From assembly GCA_023091665.1 (NCBI GenBank), contig JALJCQ010000027.1, positions 930,001 through 994,000 of the forward strand: a DNA stretch of 64,000 bases. The letters run 5' to 3'. Shown here piece after piece: positions 54,639 through 64,000 of the stretch. The DNA comes from Pythium myriotylum. Lineage: Eukaryota > Oomycota > Peronosporomycetes > Pythiales > Pythiaceae. The notes under the pieces were generated by a model that was not told the DNA's origin, did no database searches, and saw nothing but the letters and a program-made list of their open reading frames with translations. Both the position numbers and the translations under genes were made by a program. The number at the start of each line of letters is the position of its first letter. Positions within the stretch are counted from its first letter, which is position 1.

Positions 54639-56053
54639 ATAAGATCCTCGTCGAATGGCACAGTAGTGCTTATGCGTTCTCGCACGAGACATATATCTGG
54701 CTCATCAGTTCGGTACACCGCAACCATGTCGCCGGATATCAATGCTGCAGCAGCTCGAGATACCTCAGGGGTTGGTGGGACGATGTGCGCGTCACCAAAG
54801 CTTTGGCGGGACGGAGCCTCCTTTGTAACTCGGCAAATGATCTCCAAGAGTCGCTGCATCGGATACCTTCGACGACCTGCGTAGACCTTCAGTGTTGCGT
54901 TGAATGTCTCGCATGGGTTGTTGGTTGTGGCATACCCACATGGCGAATGGAACACTTGCCACTTGGAGTATCGACCATCCAGCCACTGTTTCTCGAAGTA
55001 TATCCTGAACGCAAGCAGGTCTGGAACAGCTCGCCACGAATCCAACACCTCAAGCTTGCGAGTCTCGTACGTTCCTGGTGATCTTGAGTAGTGCATCTTC
55101 ATAATTCCGTCCATCATGATCTTCCGATGCTGCGGCTCGAGATTCCTTGTGTGTTTCCGCACGTTGTACAACACATGAAAGAAGCACATGAGATACTTTG
55201 CAGACTTGAATTCTGGGACAGCGTGGACCGCGTTGAACTGTGCATCTTCGGCGTCACCCATGACGGCACTGATGCGCAGCCTTGCAGCTGGACGAATGCG
55301 CTTGGCTATGTCAACGAGACTCTCAAGGCACTCGAGTGCACAAGGCAAGAGTGCACGTGTGGTCACCCCAATAACAAATGAGTCCGAATCGGTGCCCGCC
55401 CCAACGCGAACGTGACCGGCTTCATAATGACGGCCAAACATGAATGGTTCATCGTCTTGGAGGTCGCTGTGGTAGTGATGCTTGTGGATGAGCTGCTGGA
55501 CAGCTAAATGGCTGTTCTTGCACCCCAAACTTCTCCGGAGATATTTGACACAGTTCTGTATCTGCTGTAGCGTTGGATATCCCCATAAGGGTTGGATAAT
55601 GTCTGGGTCGCTTCGTAGGTTGCCCAGGATCATTCTTGGCGGAATCATGCAATCGTCTTGCTGGACGATGTACTTCTTCATCTCTTCAGTGATCATAGGC
55701 TTATGTTCTCTTCCACAAGCCACAATGTCGCCACGAGCGTGGGCGTGTCCATTGTGGTACACTGCCCACACACCACTGGTCGAGCACGCCAACACCTTCC
55801 ACTTGAACAGGCACGCAGCGGTTGGCTGGCATGTGGGACTTCGGCAAACGAGACGGCGGATCGTCATAAGATGAGTCGTGGCTGCACACAGTTGACAATA
55901 CGCGGTATCTGTGTGTGTCACACGGCTACAGCAGAATTCTGCGTCCCTGTAGGTCTGATAGTCGTAGGTTGAAAGCAGCGTTTGCACCATAATCCACTCG
56001 GTTTGGGCTGGTCGCTCGCCTGCTCCATCATCGGATGCGTCATTCATCGTCAC
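54639..56053 (-). pseudogene. array unit 2 MULE transposase, catalytic block deleted
   Basis: Same internal deletion as unit 1. Differences include Gln-Thr-Glu for Gln-Pro-Glu near the N-terminus (RPAQTEW) and EPDICL for EPYICL near the C-terminus. Confidence 0.85.
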
Positions 56054-56420
56054 TGCAATTGTTGGGGTCTGGTGGATGAGCGGTATCGGATACCGGTACC
56101 ACTACCGGTTCACAAGGTCACAAGGATATTAGTATTGACCACCTTATTCTTGATCCTGATTAGGACGGGGGTCATTCTCTACCCGCAGCCTGTGCCAGTC
56201 AACCAAAACCACTCTATATTTCACCCTCCTCGCAATCATGCCTGTGCCATTCACCATTCGGTCGTGTAGTTGCCTTCAAACCCTGTGTTTTTCACTTTTT
56301 TGACTGTGCAATTCAACCTCTCTCCACACAGACGGCTTAGAGGTAGCAGCGGCGAACTAAGTCCCGATCAATACACTTTGCATTTTGCATCCCACCAACC
56401 AAGCGACCTTCCAACAGGTT

Positions 56421-57309
56421 ATGAGCCCAAGCCCAGCCGACTCTGCCTCCACCGACTTCGCCTCCCCAGCCTTCGCCATGGATTCGACCACCCCAGCCCG
56501 CATCAACAAGTTCGACGGAACCAACTTCCACACATGGAAGTTCAAGATGCAGATGGTGCTCGAAGAACGCGACGTCTGGGAAGTTGTCTGTGGAGAGCTC
56601 AAACTCGAGCAGTGCCAGACCGACGCGGACCGAGCCCTCTTCAAGAAGAAGTCTCGCAAGGCGCTCGCGATGATCTGTCTCGCGATGGAAGACTCGCAGC
56701 TCCCGCTGGTTCGGTCGGCGAGTGGTGCGCAAGATACATGGTCAAGACTGGAAGAACACTTCGAGAAGAAGAGCCTTGCCAACAAGCTCTTTCTTCGTCG
56801 TCGTTTCTTCACGACCATGATGGAAGAAGGTGACGATGTGCTCACGCACATCAACAAGCTCAAGACCCTGGCCGAGCAACTCGACGCAGTCGGCGCTCCG
56901 GTCAGCGAAGACGACTTGGTGATCACGCTTCTCGGCAGTCTCAGCGAGTCGTACCAGTTCCTCATCACGGCGTTGGAGTCGCGTGTCGACGCGCTCACGT
57001 GGGAACTCGTGACGTCTCGGCTGCTCCATGAAGACATGAAGCGCAAGGAGCAAGGTGGCGACGGAGCCACGCTTGGCCAAGCGTTCATGACAAGTGACGC
57101 GAAGCCCAAGGGCCGTGCAGTCAAGAAGACTGGCACGTGCAACTACTGCGGCAAGATCGGTCATTGGGCCGCGGAGTGCCACTCGCGTGTCAAGGACAAC
57201 GGCAACGGCAACGGCAACTCCGGCGGCAACGGCAACGGAAACGGCAACCCTCGGCAACGGTTCCAGCGAGCCAACCTTGCGCGAGATGAAGGCCCCGGCG
57301 AGTACCTGT
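56421..57309 (+). pseudogene. array unit 3 gag fragment
   Basis: Same length as unit 1. Differs from it by the synonymous GATTCG for GATTCC near the start, shared with units 2, 4 and 5. Confidence 0.85.
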
Positions 57310-58724
57310 ATAAGATCCTCGTCGAATGGCACAGTAGTGCTTATGCGTTCTCGCACGAGACATATATATGGCTCATCAGTTCGGTACACCGCAACCATGT
57401 CGCCGGATATCAATGCTGCAGCAGCTCGAGATACCTCAGGGGTTGGTGGGACGATGTGCGCGTCACCAAAGCTTTGGCGGGACGGAGCCTCCTTTGTAAC
57501 TCGGCAAATGATCTCCAAGAGTCGCTGCATCGGATACCTTCGACGACCTGCGTAGACCTTCAGTGTTGCGTTGAATGTCTCGCATGGATTGTTGGTTGTG
57601 GCATACCCACATGGCGAATGGAACACTTGCCACTTGGAGTATCGACCATCCAGCCACTGTTTCTCGAAGTATATCCTGAACGCAAGCAGGTCTGGAACAG
57701 CTCGCCACGAATCCAACACCTCAAGCTTGCGAGTCTCGTACGTTCCTGGTGATCTTGAGTAGTGCATCTTCATAATTCCGTCCATCATGATCTTCCGATG
57801 CTGCGGCTCGAGATTCCTTGTGTGTTTCCGCACGTTGTACAACACATGAAAGAAGCACATGAGATACTTTGCAGACTTGAATTCTGGGACAGCGTGGACC
57901 GCGTTGAACTGTGCATCTTCGGCGTCACCCATGACGGCACTGATGCGCAGCCTTGCAGCTGGACGAATGCGCTTGGCTATGTCAACGAGACTCTCAAGGC
58001 ACTCGAGTGCACAAGGCAAGAGTGCACGTGTGGTCACCCCAATAACAAATGAGTCCGAATCGGTGCCCGCCCCAACGCGAACGTGACCGGCTTCATAATG
58101 ACGGCCAAACATGAATGGTTCATCGTCTTGGAGGTCGCTGTGGTAGTGATGCTTGTGGATGAGCTGCTGGACAGCTAAATGGCTGTTCTTGCACCCCAAA
58201 CTTCTCCGGAGATATTTGACACAGTTCTGTATCTGCTGTAGCGTTGGATATCCCCATAAGGGTTGGATAATGTCTGGGTCGCTTCGTAGGTTGCCCAGGA
58301 TCATTCTTGGCGGAATCATGCAATCGTCTTGCTGGACGATGTACTTCTTCATCTCTTCAGTGATCATAGGCTTATGTTCTCTTCCACAAGCCACAATGTC
58401 GCCACGAGCGTGGGCGTGTCCATTGTGGTACACTGCCCACACACCACTGGTCGAGCACGCCAACACCTTCCACTTGAACAGGCACGCAGCGGTTGGCTGG
58501 CATGTGGGACTTCGGCAAACGAGACGGCGGATCGTCATAAGATGAGTCGTGGCTGCACACAGTTGACAATACGCGGTATCTGTGTGTGTCACACGGCTAC
58601 AGCAGAATTCTGCGTCCCTGTAGGTCTGATAGTCGTAGGTTGAAAGCAGCGTTTGCACCATAATCCACTCGGGTTGGGCTGGTCGCTCGCCTGCTCCATC
58701 ATCGGATGCGTCATTCATCGTCAC
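57310..58724 (-). pseudogene. array unit 3 MULE transposase, catalytic block deleted
   Basis: Same deletion and junction as unit 1, and shares unit 1's EPYICL and its ATT (not GTT) variant near 57591. Confidence 0.85.
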
Positions 58725-59091
58725 TGCAATTGTTGGGGTCTGGTGGATGAGCGGTATCGGATACCGGTACCACTACCGGTTCACAAGGTCACAAGGATAT
58801 TAGTATTGACCACCTTATTCTTGATCCTGATTAGGACGGGGGTCATTCTCTACCCGCAGCCTGTGCCAGTCAACCAAAACCACTCTATATTTCACCCTCC
58901 TCGCAATCATGCCTGTGCCATTCACCATTCGGTCGTGTAGTTGCCTTCAAACCCTGTGTTTTTCACTTTTTTGACTGTGCAATTCAACCTCTCTCCACAC
59001 AGACGGCTTAGAGGTAGCAGCGGCGAACTAAGTCCCGATCAATACACTTTGCATTTTGCATCCCACCAACCAAGCGACCTTCCAACAGGTT

Positions 59092-59950
59092 ATGAGCCCA
59101 AGCCCAGCCGACTCTGCCTCCACCGACTTCGCCTCCCCAGCCTTCGCCATGGATTCGACCACCCCAGCCCGCATCAACAAGTTCGACGGAACCAACTTCC
59201 ACACATGGAAGTTCAAGATGCAGATGGTGCTCGAAGAACGCGACGTCTGGGAAGTTGTCTGTGGAGAGCTCAAACTCGAGCAGTGCCAGACCGACGCGGA
59301 CCGAGCCCTCTTCAAGAAGAAGTCTCGCAAGGCGCTCGCGATGATCTGTCTCGCGATGGAAGACTCGCAGCTCCCGCTGGTTCGGTCGGCGAGTGGTGCG
59401 CAAGATACATGGTCAAGACTGGAAGAACACTTCGAGAAGAAGAGCCTTGCCAACAAGCTCTTTCTTCGTCGTCGTTTCTTCACGACCATGATGGAAGAAG
59501 GTGACGATGTGCTCACGCACATCAACAAGCTCAAGACCCTGGCCGAGCAACTCGACGCAGTCGGCGCTCCGGTCAGCGAAGACGACTTGGTGATCACGCT
59601 TCTCGGCAGTCTCAGCGAGTCGTACCAGTTCCTCATCACGGCGTTGGAGTCGCGTGTCGACGCGCTCACGTGGGAACTCGTGACGTCTCGGCTGCTCCAT
59701 GAAGACATGAAGCGCAAGGAGCAAGGTGGCGACGGAGCCACGCTTGGCCAAGCGTTCATGACAAGTGACGCGAAGCCCAAGGGCCGTGCAGTCAAGAAGA
59801 CTGGCACGTGCAACTACTGCGGCAAGATCGGTCATTGGGCCGCGGAGTGCCACTCGCGTGTCAAGGACAACGGCAACGGCAACGGCAACCCTCGGCAACG
59901 GTTCCAGCGAGCCAACCTTGCGCGAGATGAAGGCCCCGGCGAGTACCTGT
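59092..59950 (+). pseudogene. array unit 4 gag fragment
   Basis: 30 bp shorter than unit 1: the Asn/Gly tract has lost the central SGGNGNGN block. Zinc knuckle intact. Confidence 0.85.
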
Positions 59951-61365
59951 ATAAGATCCTCGTCGAATGGCACAGTAGTGCTTATGCGTTCTCGCACGAG
60001 ACATATATATGGCTCATCAGTTCGGTACACCGCAACCATGTCGCCGGATATCAATGCTGCAGCAGCTCGAGATACCTCAGGGGTTGGTGGGACGATGTGC
60101 GCGTCACCAAAGCTTTGGCGGGACGGAGCCTCCTTTGTAACTCGGCAAATGATCTCCAAGAGTCGCTGCATCGGATACCTTCGACGACCTGCGTAGACCT
60201 TCAGTGTTGCGTTGAATGTCTCGCATGGGTTGTTGGTTGTGGCATACCCACATGGCGAATGGAACACTTGCCACTTGGAGTATCGACCATCCAGCCACTG
60301 TTTCTCGAAGTATATCCTGAACGCAAGCAGGTCTGGAACAGCTCGCCACGAATCCAACACCTCAAGCTTGCGAGTCTCGTACGTTCCTGGTGATCTTGAG
60401 TAGTGCATCTTCATAATTCCGTCCATCATGATCTTCCGATGCTGCGGCTCGAGATTCCTTGTGTGTTTCCGCACGTTGTACAACACATGAAAGAAGCACA
60501 TGAGATACTTTGCAGACTTGAATTCTGGGACAGCGTGGACCGCGTTGAACTGTGCATCTTCGGCGTCACCCATGACGGCACTGATGCGCAGCCTTGCAGC
60601 TGGACGAATGCGCTTGGCTATGTCAACGAGACTCTCAAGGCACTCGAGTGCACAAGGCAAGAGTGCACGTGTGGTCACCCCAATAACAAATGAGTCCGAA
60701 TCGGTGCCCGCCCCAACGCGAACGTGACCGGCTTCATAATGACGGCCAAACATGAATGGTTCATCGTCTTGGAGGTCGCTGTGGTAGTGATGCTTGTGGA
60801 TGAGCTGCTGGACAGCTAAATGGCTGTTCTTGCACCCCAAACTTCTCCGGAGATATTTGACACAGTTCTGTATCTGCTGTAGCGTTGGATATCCCCATAA
60901 GGGTTGGATAATGTCTGGGTCGCTTCGTAGGTTGCCCAGGATCATTCTTGGCGGAATCATGCAATCGTCTTGCTGGACGATGTACTTCTTCATCTCTTCA
61001 GTGATCATAGGCTTATGTTCTCTTCCACAAGCCACAATGTCGCCACGAGCGTGGGCGTGTCCATTGTGGTACACTGCCCACACACCACTGGTCGAGCACG
61101 CCAACACCTTCCACTTGAACAGGCACGCAGCGGTTGGCTGGCATGTGGGACTTCGGCAAACGAGACGGCGGATCGTCATAAGATGAGTCGTGGCTGCACA
61201 CAGTTGACAATACGCGGTATCTGTGTGTGTCACACGGCTACAGCAGAATTCTGCGTCCCTGTAGGTCTGATAGTCGTAGGTTGAAAGCAGCGTTTGCACC
61301 ATAATCCACTCGGGTTGGGCTGGTCGCTCGCCTGCTCCATCATCGGATGCGTCATTCATCGTCAC
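59951..61365 (-). pseudogene. array unit 4 MULE transposase, catalytic block deleted
   Basis: Same deletion. Carries EPYICL like units 1 and 3 but the GTT variant near 60231 like unit 2, a mixed haplotype. Confidence 0.85.
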
Positions 61366-61732
61366 TGCAATTGTTGGGGTCTGGTGGATGAGCGGTATCG
61401 GATACCGGTACCACTACCGGTTCACAAGGTCACAAGGATATTAGTATTGACCACCTTATTCTTGATCCTGATTAGGACGGGGGTCATTCTCTACCCGCAG
61501 CCTGTGCCAGTCAACCAAAACCACTCTATATTTCACCCTCCTCGCAATCATGCCTGTGCCATTCACCATTCGGTCGTGTAGTTGCCTTCAAACCCTGTGT
61601 TTTTCACTTTTTTGACTGTGCAATTCAACCTCTCTCCACACAGACGGCTTAGAGGTAGCAGCGGCGAACTAAGTCCCGATCAATACACTTTGCATTTTGC
61701 ATCCCACCAACCAAGCGACCTTCCAACAGGTT

Positions 61733-62621
61733 ATGAGCCCAAGCCCAGCCGACTCTGCCTCCACCGACTTCGCCTCCCCAGCCTTCGCCATGGATTCGAC
61801 CACCCCAGCCCGCATCAACAAGTTCGACGGAACCAACTTCCACACATGGAAGTTCAAGATGCAGATGGTGCTCGAAGAACGCGACGTCTGGGAAGTTGTC
61901 TGTGGAGAGCTCAAACTCGAGCAGTGCCAGACCGACGCGGACCGAGCCCTCTTCAAGAAGAAGTCTCGCAAGGCGCTCGCGATGATCTGTCTCGCGATGG
62001 AAGACTCGCAGCTCCCGCTGGTTCGGTCGGCGAGTGGTGCGCAAGATACATGGTCAAGACTGGAAGAACACTTCGAGAAGAAGAGCCTTGCCAACAAGCT
62101 CTTTCTTCGTCGTCGTTTCTTCACGACCATGATGGAAGAAGGTGACGATGTGCTCACGCACATCAACAAGCTCAAGACCCTGGCCGAGCAACTCGACGCA
62201 GTCGGCGCTCCGGTCAGCGAAGACGACTTGGTGATCACGCTTCTCGGCAGTCTCAGCGAGTCGTACCAGTTCCTCATCACGGCGTTGGAGTCGCGTGTCG
62301 ACGCGCTCACGTGGGAACTCGTGACGTCTCGGCTGCTCCATGAAGACATGAAGCGCAAGGAGCAAGGTGGCGACGGAGCCACGCTTGGCCAAGCGTTCAT
62401 GACAAGTGACGCGAAGCCCAAGGGCCGTGCAGTCAAGAAGACTGGCACGTGCAACTACTGCGGCAAGATCGGTCATTGGGCCGCGGAGTGCCACTCGCGT
62501 GTCAAGGACAACGGCAACGGCAACGGCAACTCCGGCGGCAACGGCAACGGAAACGGCAACCCTCGGCAACGGTTCCAGCGAGCCAACCTTGCGCGAGATG
62601 AAGGCCCCGGCGAGTACCTGT
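61733..62621 (+). pseudogene. array unit 5 gag fragment
   Basis: Length as unit 1. Followed by only 118 bp of MULE sequence (EPDICL variant as in unit 2) before the Copia element 4 LTR. Confidence 0.85.
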
Positions 62622-62739
62622 ATAAGATCCTCGTCGAATGGCACAGTAGTGCTTATGCGTTCTCGCACGAGACATATATCTGGCTCATCAGTTCGGTACA
62701 CCGCAACCATGTCGCCGGATATCAATGCTGAAGCAGCTC
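62622..62739 (-). pseudogene. array unit 5 MULE fragment, cut by Copia element 4
   Basis: Only the C-terminal end of the transposase remains. The last five bases AGCTC (62735..62739) would be the target duplication of element 4. Confidence 0.8.
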
Positions 62740-63098
62740 TGTTGGAAGGTCGCTTGGTTGGTGGGATGCAAAATGCAGAGTGAATTGATCGGGACTTAGT
62801 TCGCTACTGCTACCTCTAAGCCGTCTGTGTGTGTCCTACGCTACCATAATCAAATGTATGTCCTACCTATCGTAAACATATGCAAACATAAACTGACTTC
62901 GTGGATACTTCAACGAAGTCGATGGGTGGCACTGGATTCAAACCAGAACCAGACGGAGAATCTTCCACATGTCGAATCTTCCACATGTCGAATCTTCCAC
63001 GGAGAATCTTCTGCAGGAGAATCTTCTACAGCCGAGCTTCAACTGCCGAGCTTCAACTGGAATGATGACGCTGGGTTCGAGGCGCATCATCTTCAACA
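62740..63098 (-). repeat. Copia LTR, 359 bp (3' LTR of element 4)
   Basis: Full length with TG...CA ends, followed by the CTCCCCCTCGACTCG purine-tract complement as in element 2. Confidence 0.9.
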
Positions 63099-63145
63099 CT
63101 CCCCCTCGACTCGACTGCGTCTTGGACACCGAGCTTGGTGCGGAG

Positions 63146-63504
63146 TGTTGGAAGGTCGCTTGGTTGGTGGGATGCAAAATGCAAAGTGAATTGATCGGGA
63201 CTTAGTTCGCTGCTGCTACCTCTAAGCCGTCTGTGTGTGTCCTACGCTACCGTAATCAAATGTATGTCCTACCTATCGTAAACATATGCAAACATAGACT
63301 GACTTCGTGGATACTTCAACGAAGTCGATGGGTGGCACTGGATTCAAACCAGAACCAGACGGAGAATCTTCCACATGTCGAATCTTCCACATGTCGAATC
63401 TTCCACGGAGAATCTTCTGCAGGAGAATCTTCTACAGCCGAGCTTCAACTGCCGAGCTTCAACTGGAATGATGACGCTGGGTTCGAGGCGCATCATCTTC
63501 AACA
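63146..63504 (-). repeat. solo Copia LTR nested in element 4, with 5 bp target duplication
   Basis: 359 bp LTR flanked by CGGAG on both sides (63141..63145 and 63505..63509). In element 2 the uninterrupted sequence has a single CGGAG at this position. It is therefore a solo LTR formed by insertion and LTR-LTR loss of the interior. Confidence 0.93.
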
Positions 63505-64000
63505 CGGAGCACGTCGAACTGGACAGTGGGGATCGGCTTGGTCATGATGTCGGCAAGCATGTCTTGGGTCGGGCAATACTGCAGACACACTTGACCGTCC
63601 TCGACCTTCTCACGAACGAAGTGGTAGCGAATGTCGATGTGCTTGGTGCGCTTGTGGAACTCGGGGTTCTTGGCCAACGCGATCGCACCTTGGTTGTCTT
63701 CGTACACCGTGAGCGCTTGGTCACTTGCAACTTCGCCGAGTTCGCACAGGAACGCCTTGAGCCACACGGCTTCTTGGATCGCTTCCGATAGAGCCATGTA
63801 CTCTGCTTCGGTCGAGGAGAGGGCGACAGTTCGCTGCTTCTTGCTGCGCCAGCTGATGCATCCGCCGTTGATCATGAACACGTAGCCGCTGGTGCTTCGA
63901 CGTGACTCGATGTCGCCAGCCCAGTCGGCGTCGGAGTAGCCGACCAGTCTTCCGTCGTTCGATGCCGAGAACTGCAGGCCGTAGGTCGGAGTCGCTTGCA
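63459..64000 (-). pseudogene. Copia element 4 RNase H region, C-terminus altered by solo LTR
   Basis: RNase H motifs [17 protein letters not shown] and [12 protein letters not shown] are intact and the frame is open to the window edge. After FDVLR the frame enters the nested LTR, which supplies [14 protein letters not shown] and the stop at 63459, the same tail that the ordinary 3' LTR gives element 2. About 15 normal residues ([16 protein letters not shown]) are skipped. Confidence 0.82.

Larger units (their letters stand above)
51067..62739. repeat. head-to-tail array of Copia-gag/MULE chimeric units, four complete plus one partial
   Basis: Unit starts (gag ATG) are 51067, 53738, 56421, 59092 and 61733, with periods 2671, 2683, 2671 and 2641 bp. 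Each complete unit is gag (plus), fused at ...GAGTACCTGT to the 3' side of a MULE transposase (minus), then the 271 bp MULE flank, then 92 bp R-U5, then the next gag. Length differences equal changes in a GGCAAC repeat in gag (+12, -30). Units are almost identical. The last is cut by Copia element 4 at 62739. Confidence 0.92.
62740..64000 (-). mobile_element. Copia element 4, 3' end only, with nested solo LTR
   Basis: 3' LTR 62740..63098, then internal sequence 63099..63145 interrupted by a second LTR and continuing from 63505 to the window end. Inserted into array unit 5. Confidence 0.88.

Noticed and set aside
1..64000. tRNA, rRNA or other structured RNA genes
   Set aside because: No cloverleaf or rRNA-like stretch was recognised by eye; a covariance-model scan would be needed to exclude small RNAs.

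Overview
The window looks like nuclear DNA of a plant-pathogen-type oomycete (Phytophthora or a close relative). This is inferred from compact genes on alternating strands, GC-rich coding sequence, short GT-AG introns of about 50-77 bp, an oomycete-type initiator/flanking promoter, and a Crypton, MULE and Copia repeat load. No species call is made.

The left 37.7 kb is a gene-dense housekeeping block. In order it holds a WW/IQ/leucine-rich-repeat protein (cut by the window start, minus), a small coiled-coil protein (minus), the centriole protein POC1 (minus), a mitochondrial superoxide dismutase (minus), three tandem bacterial-type lipases (plus), an eIF4G/PAIP1-like translation factor with PAM2, two eIF4E-binding motifs and MIF4G (plus, 8 exons), a SWSAP1-like RecA-fold protein (minus), an augmin subunit 4 (HAUS4/AUG4) homologue (plus), F-actin capping protein beta (minus), RNA polymerase I subunit A49 (plus), a single-pass membrane protein (minus), an Ariadne-type RBR ubiquitin ligase (plus), a kinase-PH-SAM protein (minus), a calcineurin-B-like EF-hand protein (minus), mitoribosomal DAP3/mS29 (plus), a mucin-like membrane protein (minus), an EF-hand/coiled-coil protein (plus) and a very large RalGAP-alpha-like GAP (minus). 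Many pairs are head-to-head with short shared promoters or tail-to-tail with tens of bases between stops. POC1 and augmin fit a flagellate lineage.

From about 38.2 kb to the end everything seen is mobile DNA: a decayed Crypton tyrosine recombinase, a Tc1/mariner element with one in-frame stop, a 3'-truncated Copia element, a Mutator-like (MULE) transposase relic, a Copia element with an intact gag-pol frame but a rearranged 5' LTR, then a head-to-tail array of about 2.67 kb units (four complete plus a partial). Each unit is a Copia R-U5-gag fragment fused to a reverse-oriented MULE transposase that lacks its first catalytic block. The array ends at another Copia element carrying a nested solo LTR with a perfect 5-bp target duplication.

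The most unusual items are the gag/MULE chimeric array, the eIF4G-like protein joining PAM2 to duplicated eIF4E-binding motifs, and the three-gene family of Firmicutes-like lipases in a eukaryote. All exon boundaries were read by eye from phase, GT-AG sites and protein continuity; no alignment or database search was run.
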